Under the pieces are notes generated by a model, which ran no database searches, was not told where the DNA came from, and saw only the letters and a list, made by a program, of their open reading frames with translations. Made by a program: the position numbers and the translations under genes. A stretch of DNA of 64,000 nucleotides from OPU3-GD-OMZ sp964515235 (GTDB lineage: Bacteria > Pseudomonadota > Gammaproteobacteria > Methylococcales > Methylomonadaceae): assembly GCA_964515235.1 (NCBI GenBank), contig CAZEVO010000005.1:9513-73512 (forward strand), given 5' to 3'. Within the stretch, counting starts at the first letter, position 1, and each line of letters opens with the position of its first letter. Shown here in pieces: positions 17,323-27,341 of this stretch.

Positions 17323-17586
17323 ATGGAACATCCTAAGATCCTTATCTATACATCAACAATTTGTCCATATTGCACCATGGCTAAACGCCTACTCACCCAA
17401 AAAGGTGCGCATTTTGATGAAGTCAATCTTGACAAACACCCTGAATTACGTGATGAAATAATGACACAAACAAAAAGAAGAACCGTTCCACAAATTTTTA
17501 TTGGCAAAAAACATATTGGCGGCTTTGATGAACTCTATGCACTTGAAATCAACAATAAACTCGACACATTACTTGCGCCCACCTAA
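17323..17586 (+). CDS. grxC: Glutaredoxin 3
   Basis: An 87-residue dithiol glutaredoxin that uses glutathione to reduce disulfides and glutathionylated proteins. The active site CPYC is at about 14-17, the cis-Pro loop TVPQIFIG at about 54-61, and the glutathione-binding GGFDEL at about 66-71. It is cytosolic, with no signal peptide. It converges with metZ, with only 21 bases between the stops. Confidence 0.95.
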   Translation: MEHPKILIYTSTICPYCTMAKRLLTQKGAHFDEVNLDKHPELRDEIMTQTKRRTVPQIFIGKKHIGGFDELYALEINNKLDTLLAPT

Positions 17587-17607
17587 GCACTACCTTTTTA
17601 TACTTTC

Positions 17608-18804
17608 TTATAGACCTCGACTTAAATCTTTCTTTATATCAGAAATATTTTCCAATCCAACCGATATTCGCAATAAACCATCACTAATCCCGGCCTTAAC
17701 CCGCGCCTCGGGAGTCAATCGACTATGTGTCGTAGAGGCAGGGTGCGTAATGGTAGTTTTAACATCTCCCAAATTAGCAGTAATCGATACCATCTGAGTA
17801 GCATCAATCAATTCCCAGGCCTTGGCCTGCCCATGTTCCAGTTCAAAACTAACTACGCCGCCAAAACCTGCTTGCTGCTGCTGAGCTAATTCATGCTGCG
17901 GGTGAGATGTTAAGCCTGGGTAAAACACCCTTTTCACTACTGATTGTCCTTCCAACCAGGTTGCTAATGCTTGCGCATTTTCACAATGAGTTTTCATACG
18001 AATCGCTAGTGTTTCCAATCCGGACAGAAAAACCCAAGCATTGAAAGGACTTAGTGTTGAGCCTCCAGTTCTAAGAAATGGATAAATCGATTTTTCAATC
18101 ACGTCATCACTGGCAATTACCGCACCACCAACACAACGCCCCTGACCATCTAAATACTTCGTTGCTGAATGTACGACTATATCAGCACCTAACTCCAGTG
18201 GCTTTTGTAAAACAGGCGTACAAAAAACATTATCGACAACCAATAAGGCATTATTTGAATGCGCCAATTCTGCTAATGCCTTAATATCTGCAATTTCCAT
18301 CATCGGATTAGATGGAGTTTCTAGAAATAGAAACTGTGTTTCCGGTTTAATAGCTCGTTCCCATGCCGACAAATCGGTAAGATCTACAAAATCAGTAGTG
18401 ACACCAAATTTACCAAAAAAGTTCTGAAACATTAAAACTGAATTTCCAAAAATACTTTGAGAACTAACAATATGGTCGCCGGCCTTTAACAACCCCATAC
18501 CTACAGCCATGATAGCAGCCATTCCTGATGAAAATGCCAAACAGCGCTCACCGCCTTCCAATATCGCTAACCGCTCTTGGAAAACATTTACCGTTGGATT
18601 GGTGAAACGGGAATAAATATTGCCGGGTTGGTTACCTGAGAAACGATCAGCTGCTTCTGCGGCACTATCAAAGACATAACTTGACGTTGTAAAAATAGGC
18701 ACACTATGCTCATCCTCATGTGTTCTTTGATGTCCTGACCTTATTGCTTGTGTTTCAAAGGAATAATCATTCCAGTCTGATGCGTTTATCCGTTTATCGT
18801 TCAT
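17608..18804 (-). CDS. metZ: O-succinylhomoserine sulfhydrylase
   Basis: A 398-residue PLP enzyme of the Cys/Met metabolism family making homocysteine directly from O-succinylhomoserine and sulfide. PLP-phosphate motifs and SSGMAAIMA are visible near 95, and the Schiff-base Lys is in HSATKYLDGQG near 210. The choice of metZ over other family members rests on the purF-metZ neighbourhood, which is conserved in pseudomonads, and on the N-terminal FETQAIRSGHQRT. It forms the downstream end of the trpF-accD-purF block. Confidence 0.92.
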   Translation of the reverse strand: MNDKRINASDWNDYSFETQAIRSGHQRTHEDEHSVPIFTTSSYVFDSAAEAADRFSGNQPGNIYSRFTNPTVNVFQERLAILEGGERCLAFSSGMAAIMAVGMGLLKAGDHIVSSQSIFGNSVLMFQNFFGKFGVTTDFVDLTDLSAWERAIKPETQFLFLETPSNPMMEIADIKALAELAHSNNALLVVDNVFCTPVLQKPLELGADIVVHSATKYLDGQGRCVGGAVIASDDVIEKSIYPFLRTGGSTLSPFNAWVFLSGLETLAIRMKTHCENAQALATWLEGQSVVKRVFYPGLTSHPQHELAQQQQAGFGGVVSFELEHGQAKAWELIDATQMVSITANLGDVKTTITHPASTTHSRLTPEARVKAGISDGLLRISVGLENISDIKKDLSRGL

Positions 18805-18858
18805 TAGTTTAAAAATCTCACTCTAATTCGTTTAAATTATTCACTAGAAATTCAATAC

Positions 18859-20361
18859 TTAAATTTCAATAACAAAACTTTCTGTATTTTTTTTCATTTG
18901 CGCATCATCATTCCGCAAAGCATCCAAACCTGCCAAATATTCAGCATTCACATCACCAGTGACATAATTATTACTAAAACAAGAGGTATCAAAATGTTTA
19001 ATTTCCTTATTTCCTTTTCCAACCGCCGCAATTAAATCTTCATGCTCTTGATAAAACAATCTATCTGCACCAATAGCCTCCTGAATTTCATATTCAGTTC
19101 GTCTATGCGCTATCAATTCGGAAGCTGAAGGCATGTCAATCCCATAAACATTAGGATAACGAACCGGTGGAGCTGCCGAAGAAAAATAAACATTCTTTGC
19201 ACCCGCATCGCGTGCCATCTCAATAATTTGAGCTGATGTTGTACCCCGAACAATTGAGTCATCGACTAAAAGAACATTTTTCCCCTCAAACTCCAATTTA
19301 ATGGCATTTAACTTTTGGCGTACTGATTTTTCACGTGTTTTTTGACCGGGCATAATAAAGGTCCGTCCAATATAACGGTTTTTAATAAAACCTTCTCGAA
19401 ACTTTACTTTTAATTTTGATGCCAACATAATCGCGGCTGTCCGACTTGTATCCGGAATAGGCATCACCACATCAATATCGTGTTCCGCCCATTCTCGTTG
19501 TATTTTTTCTGCTAATTTCTCTCCCATCCGTAACCGTGCCTTATACACAGAAATATTATCAATCATAGAGTCAGGGCGTGCAAAATAAACAAACTCAAAA
19601 ATACAAGGCGCGTGATCTATCTTTTTCGGGTCAGCACATTGTGCCGTATGCAAAACTCCAGAACGCTCAATAAAAACTGCTTCTCCTGGCTTAATATCAC
19701 GGCTCAGCTTGAAACCCAAAGCATCTAATGCAACATTTTCAGAAGCAATCATAAACTCCAAACCACTTTCACTCTCGCGCTCACCAAAAACAATCGGACG
19801 AATCCCATTTGGATCTCTAAAGCCGACAACACCAAATCCAGTAATCATTGCAACAACAGCATAAGCACCTCGGCAACGTTGATGAACTTCTGATACTGCA
19901 GCAAATACATCATCAACCGTTAACCGTGTTTTTCCCCGTGACTGTAAAGCATTTGCCAAAACATTAAGAATGACTTCAGAATCAGATTCAGTATTTATAT
20001 GGCGCTGATCTTCAGCAAACAAGTCCTTTTTCAAAGCACGAGCATTTGTCAAATTACCATTGTGGGCCAGCGTAATCCCAAAAGGCGAATTCACATAAAA
20101 GGGTTGTGACTCGGCAGAACTAGAACAGCCTGCTGTAGGATAACGTACGTGAGCAATTCCCATCGACCCGGGTAATTTCAACATATGTTGTGTTTTAAAA
20201 ACATCACGCACTAAACCATTTTCTTTTCGCAGAAACAATCGACCACTCTCATAGGTCGCGATCCCGGCTGCATCCTGTCCTCGGTGCTGGAGCACAGTAA
20301 GTGCATCATATAATTCCTGATTTACATTTTTGTGGGAAACAATTGCAGCAATACCACACAT
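18859..20361 (-). CDS. purF: Amidophosphoribosyltransferase
   Basis: A 500-residue enzyme for the first committed purine step, moving glutamine ammonia onto PRPP. The N-terminal nucleophile Cys follows the initiator Met (MCGIAAIVSH), and the Ntn glutaminase domain spans about 1-230. The C-terminal phosphoribosyltransferase domain has the PRPP motif VLLVDDSIVRGTTS near 360. It lies between cvpA and metZ, the same order as in Pseudomonas. Confidence 0.98.
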   Translation of the reverse strand: MCGIAAIVSHKNVNQELYDALTVLQHRGQDAAGIATYESGRLFLRKENGLVRDVFKTQHMLKLPGSMGIAHVRYPTAGCSSSAESQPFYVNSPFGITLAHNGNLTNARALKKDLFAEDQRHINTESDSEVILNVLANALQSRGKTRLTVDDVFAAVSEVHQRCRGAYAVVAMITGFGVVGFRDPNGIRPIVFGERESESGLEFMIASENVALDALGFKLSRDIKPGEAVFIERSGVLHTAQCADPKKIDHAPCIFEFVYFARPDSMIDNISVYKARLRMGEKLAEKIQREWAEHDIDVVMPIPDTSRTAAIMLASKLKVKFREGFIKNRYIGRTFIMPGQKTREKSVRQKLNAIKLEFEGKNVLLVDDSIVRGTTSAQIIEMARDAGAKNVYFSSAAPPVRYPNVYGIDMPSASELIAHRRTEYEIQEAIGADRLFYQEHEDLIAAVGKGNKEIKHFDTSCFSNNYVTGDVNAEYLAGLDALRNDDAQMKKNTESFVIEI

Positions 20362-20415
20362 AATTCATCAACCTTAATATGTTAAAATTAAATTTAAATT
20401 GCCTTCATGAAAAGA

Positions 20416-20907
20416 CTAACCATAGTCCACATAACCTGCAAGGCCTTGAGGCAAATAACCACGAAACCATTCTGCAACTGACTGAAATGGAGGGATTAAC
20501 TGCGACTCTCTCCACCAAGAATCTTGTGGAAGCGGCGTCAACCCAGCCAAAACTATTACTACCGTAACCACCAATACACCACGCGCAATACCAAAAATCA
20601 TACCTAAAAAGCGATCGGTTCCGGTCAACCCGGTTTTTTTTACTAAGACGCCCAACAAATAACCAACTAGACCACCGACCAATAGTGTTAGCAAAAGCAG
20701 CGCAACAAATGCCACTGCCATTCTGATGGAGGGGTATTCAATCCATGGGGCTAATAAGACAGCAAAATCTCGACTGTAATTTAAACCAATCCATATCCCA
20801 CTGCCCCAACTCACCAATGATAATGCTTCTCGGGTCAATCCTCTAAATAAGCCAATAACCGAAGAAATACCAATCAAGCCAAGCAGCGCATAATCTACCC
20901 AAACCAT
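20416..20907 (-). CDS. cvpA: CvpA family membrane protein
   Basis: A 163-residue inner-membrane protein with about four hydrophobic segments and the family start WVDYALLGLIGISSVIGLFRG. It is named for colicin V production in E. coli; the general role is unclear, with links to envelope stress and purine supply. It is conserved just upstream of purF, as here. Confidence 0.94.
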   Translation of the reverse strand: MVWVDYALLGLIGISSVIGLFRGLTREALSLVSWGSGIWIGLNYSRDFAVLLAPWIEYPSIRMAVAFVALLLLTLLVGGLVGYLLGVLVKKTGLTGTDRFLGMIFGIARGVLVVTVVIVLAGLTPLPQDSWWRESQLIPPFQSVAEWFRGYLPQGLAGYVDYG

Positions 20908-20981
20908 TGCATACCCATTGTAAAAAACTCCCTTAAACTAAACTGAAAACAGCACATTATTTTCTAACCCTTAACTTCGGG

Positions 20982-21497
20982 TTATTCCGGCATTAGAATC
21001 CCTTTTATCTGAGTCTTTTTAATCAATGACTGTAGCATTTTTTCAGCACGTTTCTTATCTAATTCAGGCCCTATACGAACCCGATGCATCCCCTTAAAAA
21101 ATTCAGTATAAACAGTAAAATTTTTAGCGCGTAAATCATCCCTTAATTTGGCTGCATGCTCCTCACTACTAAAGCTACCTACCTGAATCACCCATCGAAC
21201 CAATAGTGGCTTGGGGCTTGCCGTTTTCTTTGAATTAACCTTCGAACTATTTTTAATCGGGTCTGAATATTCTGATGCCTGACGATTCTTTGACAGTTCA
21301 ATTTCCTTGAGTGATTGAAAGGGTACAGCCTTCAACTCTTCAACAAAGATTTGCTCCGGTAACTCAGGAATCTCCATTTCACTAAGAGAGCGTCTTTGCT
21401 GTTCAGTATCATCCTCAATTAACATAGGCACAAAAAAAGCCAGCAATAATGTTATTACAACGGTTCCAACCAATCGTTGTTTTAATTTCTCATCCAT
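20982..21497 (-). CDS. dedD: SPOR-domain membrane protein, DedD-like
   Basis: A 171-residue protein with one N-terminal membrane segment (RLVGTVVITLLLAFFVPML), a flexible Lys/Ser/Pro-rich middle and a C-terminal SPOR domain (about 95-170: WVIQVGSFSSEEHAAKLRDDL, RVRIGPELDKKRAE). SPOR domains bind denuded septal peptidoglycan, so a role in cell constriction is likely. Start ATG 21497 overlaps the folC stop by eight bases and uses GAGGTG inside folC as its ribosome-binding site; an in-frame upstream Met would lack one. Confidence 0.93.
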   Translation of the reverse strand: MDEKLKQRLVGTVVITLLLAFFVPMLIEDDTEQQRRSLSEMEIPELPEQIFVEELKAVPFQSLKEIELSKNRQASEYSDPIKNSSKVNSKKTASPKPLLVRWVIQVGSFSSEEHAAKLRDDLRAKNFTVYTEFFKGMHRVRIGPELDKKRAEKMLQSLIKKTQIKGILMPE

Positions 21498-22773
21498 CTG
21501 GCACCTCTTCAACTGAACGCTTAGATAAAAACTCCGACACTAAAAAGAAAGATCCGAATATAACAATTAAATCCTCCCGTTGAGAATTATCTTGCACAGC
21601 AACCCATGTTTCATCAAAATCTGTAAATCCTGAATAAACATTTTCAATGGGACAACGGCTTAGCCCTGCAACAACGTCCTTAACATCAGCACAACGACTG
21701 TTTTCCAAAGGGGAAATATACCAGTCACTAACAACTGATGACAATAACTGCCCCACAGCCACAAAATCTTTATCCTTCATCATATTAAAAATAAGATGTA
21801 TTTTCTTATCTGGAAAAGAGGAGACAAGATAGTCTCTCAATATCTCCGCAGATAACGGGTTATGCCCAACATCCAATAAAATTAATGGTGCGCCATTAAT
21901 TAGTTGAAAGCGCCCTGGTAACTGCACTTTCTCTAGGCCATCCACAATCGCATTTCTGGTTAACGGTAACTGCGGCGCTAATATATTAAGGACCTGTAGG
22001 ACTGATGCTGCATTGCCCAATTGATGCTCGCCCTGCAAATTTGGGTAAGGCAAACCCATTAAGGTTCCTGTGGTATTTCCCCAATGCCAACTGTCATTAT
22101 TCTTTTTAAAATAAAAATCCCTCCCTACCAAAGAAAGCGGCACACTTAATTCCTTCGCATAGGATTCAATAATAGCAGGTGGATTTACATCCCCAATTAC
22201 CGCTGGTCGACCTGCTCTAAATATCCCTACCTTTTCTTTAGCAATCAATTCACGGGTGTTACCCAGCCAGTCACTGTGATCGATACCAATACTTGGTATA
22301 AGAGCAATATCTGTATCAATCACATTAACCGCATCAAGCCGCCCTCCAAGCCCGACTTCCAATAACTGAACGTCTAGTTCAGTTCTGGAAAAAATATCCA
22401 GTGCCGCTAAGGTACAAAACTCAAAATAACTTAATGACGTTGTCCCTCGAACCGCTTCTATCCGCTCAAATGACTGACAAATCAAACCATCACTAACAAC
22501 TGCACCATTAATTTTTATCCGCTCATTATAAAACTGCAAGTGCGGTGAAGTATAGGTTCCTACACGATAGCCACTTTGCCTTAAAATTGCATCCAGAAAC
22601 GCGACACATGAGCCTTTACCGTTGGTCCCTCCTACCGTAATGGTAAGTGGTTTTTTAGTTGGCTTTTGCAATAATTGGTAAACTTCAGAAACACGCTCTA
22701 AACCTAAATCGATCTGCTTACTGTGTAGTGTTTCTTGCCACTGCAACCACCCTTGTAATGACTCAAAATGCAT
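21490..22773 (-). CDS. folC: Dihydrofolate/folylpolyglutamate synthase
   Basis: A 427-residue ATP-dependent ligase that makes dihydrofolate from dihydropteroate and adds glutamates to folates. The Mur-ligase-type P-loop GGTNGKGSC is near 46, and YTSPHLQFYNERIKING near 75 is the FolC signature. I choose ATG 22773, giving MHFESLQGWLQW, over an upstream TTG at 22782. It sits in the accD-folC-dedD-cvpA-purF chain. Confidence 0.96.
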   Translation of the reverse strand: MHFESLQGWLQWQETLHSKQIDLGLERVSEVYQLLQKPTKKPLTITVGGTNGKGSCVAFLDAILRQSGYRVGTYTSPHLQFYNERIKINGAVVSDGLICQSFERIEAVRGTTSLSYFEFCTLAALDIFSRTELDVQLLEVGLGGRLDAVNVIDTDIALIPSIGIDHSDWLGNTRELIAKEKVGIFRAGRPAVIGDVNPPAIIESYAKELSVPLSLVGRDFYFKKNNDSWHWGNTTGTLMGLPYPNLQGEHQLGNAASVLQVLNILAPQLPLTRNAIVDGLEKVQLPGRFQLINGAPLILLDVGHNPLSAEILRDYLVSSFPDKKIHLIFNMMKDKDFVAVGQLLSSVVSDWYISPLENSRCADVKDVVAGLSRCPIENVYSGFTDFDETWVAVQDNSQREDLIVIFGSFFLVSEFLSKRSVEEVPDG

Positions 22774-22818
22774 CAACTTCAAATAACAAAATTATCAAAA
22801 ATATGACCCGATAAAAAA

Positions 22819-23772
22819 CTATACTGAATCCTGATCTACTTGCTCCTCATCGTCATCGCTGGAAAGCAAATCATTCACTTCTGTTACCGTAATATCGGCT
22901 TCTACTGGCTTAGTGATATCATTCCTGTTTGACATTAACATAGCCAAAAGAGTAGCCACTTGATCTCGCATATCCCGGCGATTAACTATCAAATCAACAG
23001 CACCGTGTTCAACGAGGAATTCACTACGTTGAAAACCCTCAGGCAACTTTTCCCGAACAGTTTGCTCAATAACACGTGGCCCTGCAAAACCAATTAAGGC
23101 TTTAGGCTCAGCTAAATTAAGATCTCCCAGCATCGCAAGACTTGCAGAAACACCGCCCATCGTCGGGTCGGTTAAAAAAGAAATAAAAGGCAATTTCGCC
23201 TCAGACAACCGGGTTAAAGCCGCACTGGTTTTTGCCATTTGGAACAATGAAAACAATGATTCTTGCATTCGCGCCCCACCACTGGCAGTAAAAACAATAA
23301 AAGGCACACCTAACTCAATACTGGTATTCACACCGCGCACAAACTTCTCACCAACAACTGAACCCATGGAACCACCCATAAAGCCAAAATCAAATGCTGC
23401 CGCAACAATTCCAGTTCCTTTTAGCTGTCCGGACATAACAACCAAAGCATCATTCTCTTCGGTTTTCTTTTGTGCCTGAATCAAGCGATCCTTATATTTT
23501 TTACTATCTTTAAAACGTAAAGGGTCCGTTGGCATTAAGTGCTCACCAATCTCTACACGGCCTTCTGGATCTAAAAAAATGTCCAACCGGGTCCTAGCTC
23601 CAATACGCATATGATGGTCGCATTTTGGACAAACATTAAAATTCTTTTCCAGTTCAGAATTATATAAAATCGCATTGCACGAGGTACATTTGTTCCAAAG
23701 GCCTTCTGGCACAGTGCCCTTCGTTGATGCTGCCGTTCTGATTGAAGGCACTAATTTCTCAAACCAACTCAT
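22819..23772 (-). CDS. accD: Acetyl-CoA carboxylase carboxyltransferase beta subunit
   Basis: A 317-residue subunit that, with AccA, transfers CO2 from biotin to acetyl-CoA for fatty acid synthesis. An N-terminal zinc ribbon (CTSC near 28 and CPKC near 50) precedes a crotonase-fold carboxyltransferase domain with FTASGGARMQE and SFLTDPTMGGVSAS. The acidic C-terminal tail (about 295-317) is rich in Asp and Glu. GGGAG lies six bases before ATG. It follows trpA by twelve bases. Confidence 0.98.
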   Translation of the reverse strand: MSWFEKLVPSIRTAASTKGTVPEGLWNKCTSCNAILYNSELEKNFNVCPKCDHHMRIGARTRLDIFLDPEGRVEIGEHLMPTDPLRFKDSKKYKDRLIQAQKKTEENDALVVMSGQLKGTGIVAAAFDFGFMGGSMGSVVGEKFVRGVNTSIELGVPFIVFTASGGARMQESLFSLFQMAKTSAALTRLSEAKLPFISFLTDPTMGGVSASLAMLGDLNLAEPKALIGFAGPRVIEQTVREKLPEGFQRSEFLVEHGAVDLIVNRRDMRDQVATLLAMLMSNRNDITKPVEADITVTEVNDLLSSDDDEEQVDQDSV

Positions 23773-23784
23773 CGTGTACTCCCG

Positions 23785-24597
23785 TTAATTAACTTCATTA
23801 TCCATCGCCTGACGCATTGAACTTAAAAGCATAACAATCTCTTGCTGGGCAACTTCAAGATCATCTAGATTTGCTTGTATCTTATTAATAATAGCACTAC
23901 CCACAACAACACCGTCTGCAATATTCCCTACCGCTTTTGCAGTCTCAGCATCTTTCACACCAAAACCAACACCAATAGGTAAATCAGTAAATTGTTGAAT
24001 CTCAGTTACTTTTTTCTTTACATCATCAACTTCGAGATGCCCTGCCCCAGTCACGCCTTTAAGTGAAACATAATAAATATAACCACTTCCTTTTGCAGCC
24101 ATTTTTTTAATACGCTCTTCTGTACTATTTGGAGCCAACAAGAAAATAGGGTCTATATCTAATGCTTTCAATAACGGCGCATACTGCTGAGCTTCCTCTG
24201 GAGGCATGTCAACCGTCAAGACACCATCGACGCCAACACGTGCTGCGGCCTGAGCAAATTCTTCATAACCCATAAATTCAATAGGATTAAGATAACCCAT
24301 CAACACAATTGGCGTGTTGTTGTCATCTTTCCGGAATTCCGCAACCATAGATAAAACACGCGTTAAATTCATACCCTGCTCTAAAGCACGTTCACTAGCT
24401 TTTTGTATTACAGGCCCATCAGCCATCGGATCGGAAAAAGGCACCCCTAATTCAATCACATCAACACCCGCCGCCACCATTGCATGTAATAACGAAACTG
24501 TAAAATCAGGCACGGGGTCACCGGCCGTCACAAAAGGAATTAAAGCTTTCCGGCCAGATACTGAAAGATTCTTAAATGTTTTAGCTAAACGACTCAT
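23785..24597 (-). CDS. trpA: Tryptophan synthase alpha subunit
   Basis: A 270-residue TIM barrel that splits indole-3-glycerol phosphate and channels indole to TrpB. Signatures: IPFVTAGDP near 21, ELGVPFSDPMADGPVIQ near 49 with the catalytic Glu and Asp residues, and VGFGVKD near 213. Its ATG overlaps the trpB stop (ATGA), implying translational coupling for equal alpha and beta subunits. Confidence 0.98.
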   Translation of the reverse strand: MSRLAKTFKNLSVSGRKALIPFVTAGDPVPDFTVSLLHAMVAAGVDVIELGVPFSDPMADGPVIQKASERALEQGMNLTRVLSMVAEFRKDDNNTPIVLMGYLNPIEFMGYEEFAQAAARVGVDGVLTVDMPPEEAQQYAPLLKALDIDPIFLLAPNSTEERIKKMAAKGSGYIYYVSLKGVTGAGHLEVDDVKKKVTEIQQFTDLPIGVGFGVKDAETAKAVGNIADGVVVGSAIINKIQANLDDLEVAQQEIVMLLSSMRQAMDNEVN

Positions 24598-25808
24598 AAT
24601 TCAACTCCTTCCCGTTCAGCCACGGTATGCATATCTTTGTCCCCACGCCCTGATAAGTTAACCAAAATAACTTGATCCTTACCCATAGTCGGCGCCAACT
24701 TCATTGCATAAGCTAATGCATGACTCGACTCTAATGCGGGAATAATGCCTTCCATACGTGTTAATGCGTAAAAGGCTGAAACCGCCTCATCATCGGTTAT
24801 ATTGACATACTCTGCGCGTCCAGAATCTTTCAACCACGCATGTTCAGGGCCAACACCCGGATAATCCAATCCAGCAGAAATAGAATGTGTTTCTAAAATT
24901 TCACCGTGTTCATCGGCAACCAGATAAGTTCTATTGCCGTGAAGAACACCGGGCTTCCCAGCTCCTAATGTTACAGAATGCCGATCGGTTTCTATACCAT
25001 CACCTGCGGCCTCTACGCCATAAATTTTAACAGAAGCATCATCAATAAACGGGTGAAATAAACCAATGGCATTTGAGCCTCCTCCGACACAGGCAACCAA
25101 AGCATCAGGCAAACGCCCAATCATGGTTTGCAACTGCTCTTTCGACTCTCTACCAATGATAGTCTGAAAATCTCGAACTAGCGCCGGATAAGGGTGTGGT
25201 CCGGCCACCGTGCCAATAATATAAAAAGTATCATCAACATTAGTAACCCAATCCCGCATAGCTTCATTGAGCGCATCCTTCAACGTTTTGGAACCGGAAT
25301 CGACCGAAACCACTTTCGCACCTAAAAGACGCATACGGTACACATTCTGAACTTGCCGCGCAATATCAACAGAGCCCATATAAACAACACACTCCAACCC
25401 TAATCTGGCTGCCACGGTCGCTGTTGCAACACCATGTTGACCCGCTCCAGTTTCAGCAATAATTCGAGTTTTACCCATTCGTTTAGCTAATAATGCTTGG
25501 CCAATCGCATTATTGATTTTATGCGCTCCAGTGTGATTCAAATCTTCACGTTTTAAATAGATTTGCGCCCCTCCCAACTCATCACTCCAGCGTTCCGCAT
25601 GATAAATTGGCGACGGTCTTCCCACATAATGGTGTAAATCTTTATCTAACTCTGCTAGAAACTCTGGGTCCTTTGAAAACTCTTGATAGGCCTCATCTAA
25701 CTGTTTGATTGGCAACATCAGCGTCTCTGCAACAAATTTACCGCCATAAGGGCCAAAATGACCTGCTTCATCAGGCATATCATATTTCAAACTATTTTCT
25801 TTTGTCAC
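24594..25808 (-). CDS. trpB: Tryptophan synthase beta subunit
   Basis: A 404-residue PLP enzyme condensing indole and serine to tryptophan. The Schiff-base Lys is in HTGAHKINNAIGQ near 91, followed by AETGAGQHG near 115 and the phosphate-binding CVGGGSNAIG near 235. The start is GTG 25808, with GAGG nine bases upstream; it overlaps the end of trpF by 17 bases. An ATG ten codons later (MPDEAG) is the alternative. Confidence 0.97.
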   Translation of the reverse strand: MTKENSLKYDMPDEAGHFGPYGGKFVAETLMLPIKQLDEAYQEFSKDPEFLAELDKDLHHYVGRPSPIYHAERWSDELGGAQIYLKREDLNHTGAHKINNAIGQALLAKRMGKTRIIAETGAGQHGVATATVAARLGLECVVYMGSVDIARQVQNVYRMRLLGAKVVSVDSGSKTLKDALNEAMRDWVTNVDDTFYIIGTVAGPHPYPALVRDFQTIIGRESKEQLQTMIGRLPDALVACVGGGSNAIGLFHPFIDDASVKIYGVEAAGDGIETDRHSVTLGAGKPGVLHGNRTYLVADEHGEILETHSISAGLDYPGVGPEHAWLKDSGRAEYVNITDDEAVSAFYALTRMEGIIPALESSHALAYAMKLAPTMGKDQVILVNLSGRGDKDMHTVAEREGVEL

Positions 25809-26421
25809 CTAACTCTACCTCTGTAATCAATTCTATTATTTTATTAATATCCTTTATGCCTTTCTGTCTCTCGACCCCACTACTAACATCAAGTGCATAA
25901 GGTTGCGCCTGTTTAATCGCCTGATAAGCATTCTCAACACTAATGCCTCCCGCCAAAATAATGGGCAATGGATATTGTTCAGGAATTAAATTCCAATCAA
26001 AATGATGCCCTGTCCCACCTTTTAAACCCGGATGATACGCATCCAGCAATAATGCAGAGGCATCAAAAAAATCATCTGCTAGTTGCATTAAGTCAGTTTC
26101 TGGGCGCATTCTGACTGCTTTAATATAGGGATGCCCCACTAACCGACAAAAATCAGGCGCCTCATCCCCATGAAACTGGATCAAATCAAGCGGCACCTGA
26201 GATAAAACATGCTCAATAACTTCCTGAGACTCATCAACAAATAATCCTACGGTCGTCACAAATGCAGGCAATGCCGCAATTACCCTTTGAGCTTGTTCCA
26301 CAGTCACATGCCGTGGACTCGGCGGATAAAACACCAACCCAATAGCATCAACACCCTGATATGCTGCTGCTACTGCATTCTCAGGGTCGGTAAACCCACA
26401 CACTTTGATTCGGGTCCGCAT
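25792..26421 (-). CDS. trpF: Phosphoribosylanthranilate isomerase
   Basis: A 209-residue TIM barrel catalysing the Amadori rearrangement of phosphoribosylanthranilate. The catalytic Cys is in IKVCGFTDPEN near 5-15, with IQFHGDE, LLLDAY and ILAGGI further on. I choose ATG 26421, preceded by GAGG, over an upstream TTG. No trpC, trpD or trpE is present, so the rest of the pathway is elsewhere. Confidence 0.96.
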   Translation of the reverse strand: MRTRIKVCGFTDPENAVAAAYQGVDAIGLVFYPPSPRHVTVEQAQRVIAALPAFVTTVGLFVDESQEVIEHVLSQVPLDLIQFHGDEAPDFCRLVGHPYIKAVRMRPETDLMQLADDFFDASALLLDAYHPGLKGGTGHHFDWNLIPEQYPLPIILAGGISVENAYQAIKQAQPYALDVSSGVERQKGIKDINKIIELITEVELGDKRK

Positions 26422-26448
26422 GATCCTCAACGCTCTTCAAAGCGGCTA

Positions 26449-26457
26449 AGTATACCA
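26449..26457 (-). promoter_or_regulatory. Possible extended -10 promoter for trpF-trpB-trpA
   Basis: On the minus strand TGG-TATACT (26449-26457) lies about 30 bases before trpF in the 104-base truA-trpF gap. There is no good -35, but the TG extension can compensate. No Trp leader peptide or terminator-antiterminator pair is visible. Confidence 0.45.
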
Positions 26458-26525
26458 TAGAGTCAGCCACTTTCCCCTATCTGTAAACCTTTGATAACAC
26501 ATCTAAAAGAACCCATATAGTAAAT

Positions 26526-27329
26526 TCAGTCAAATCGGACAGCATTACTCGGCAATGCTGCAAATATGGGATGATTAGCTACGCCATACTCGGACGGGTA
26601 AAAAACACCCCCCAAATAAAGCCCGTCCGGTGAAGCAGTAGCAGATGCTAACCGACGGTCTTTTTTTTCCAATAATTGCTTACACCATGCAACAGCCAGT
26701 TTACCCTGACCAATATCAATTAAAGTTCCGGCAATATTCCTCACCATATGATGCACAAAAGCATTGGCACATAAGTCAATATTTATCAAGTCGCCCTCTT
26801 GGTAAACTTTAATAAAATACATTAATCGACATGGACTTTTAGATTGACACCCTTGTGCTCGAAAAGAACTAAAGTCATGGTCACCAACTAAATATTGAGC
26901 CGCTTCATGCATTCTTTCAACATTAAGTACTGGATAACACCACGTCACTTGACGATAACGCAATGCCGACTGTATAGGTCGATTCAAAATAACATAGCGA
27001 TAAAAACGAGCTACCGCACTGTAACGCGCATGAAATCCCTCTTGCGCATCTTGGACCCAAAGCACTCGGACATCTGCTGGTAAATAGGTGTTAGTACCCA
27101 TCAACCATGCTCGGTGTGAACGAACCACGGGAGGATCCATATGGATTACTTGCTCTAACGCATGAACACCACTATCAGTACGCCCTGCACACACAACAGT
27201 AACCGGTTCATTCGCTACTTTTGCTAAAGCTAATTCAAGCACAGACTGTACAGTCCGAAGCCCTCGCTGCCACTGCCAGCCCGAAAATTGGCTTCCATTA
27301 TATTCAACACCCATGACTAATCGGTTCAT
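26526..27329 (-). CDS. truA: tRNA pseudouridine(38-40) synthase
   Basis: A 267-residue enzyme making pseudouridine in the anticodon arm at positions 38-40. The catalytic Asp is in AGRTDSGVHALEQV near 49-62, with VEYNGSQFSGWQ at the start, RYRYVI-like RFYRYVILNRP in the middle, and FVHHMVRNIAGTLI near 195. It precedes trpF as in Pseudomonas; the fimV gene usually found upstream there is absent, its place taken by an L,D-transpeptidase. Confidence 0.97.
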   Translation of the reverse strand: MNRLVMGVEYNGSQFSGWQWQRGLRTVQSVLELALAKVANEPVTVVCAGRTDSGVHALEQVIHMDPPVVRSHRAWLMGTNTYLPADVRVLWVQDAQEGFHARYSAVARFYRYVILNRPIQSALRYRQVTWCYPVLNVERMHEAAQYLVGDHDFSSFRAQGCQSKSPCRLMYFIKVYQEGDLINIDLCANAFVHHMVRNIAGTLIDIGQGKLAVAWCKQLLEKKDRRLASATASPDGLYLGGVFYPSEYGVANHPIFAALPSNAVRFD

Positions 27330-27341
27330 TACCAGGATACC

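Noticed and set aside
26422..26525. Trp leader-peptide attenuator before trpF
   Set aside because: No short frame with tandem Trp codons and no terminator hairpin is visible.
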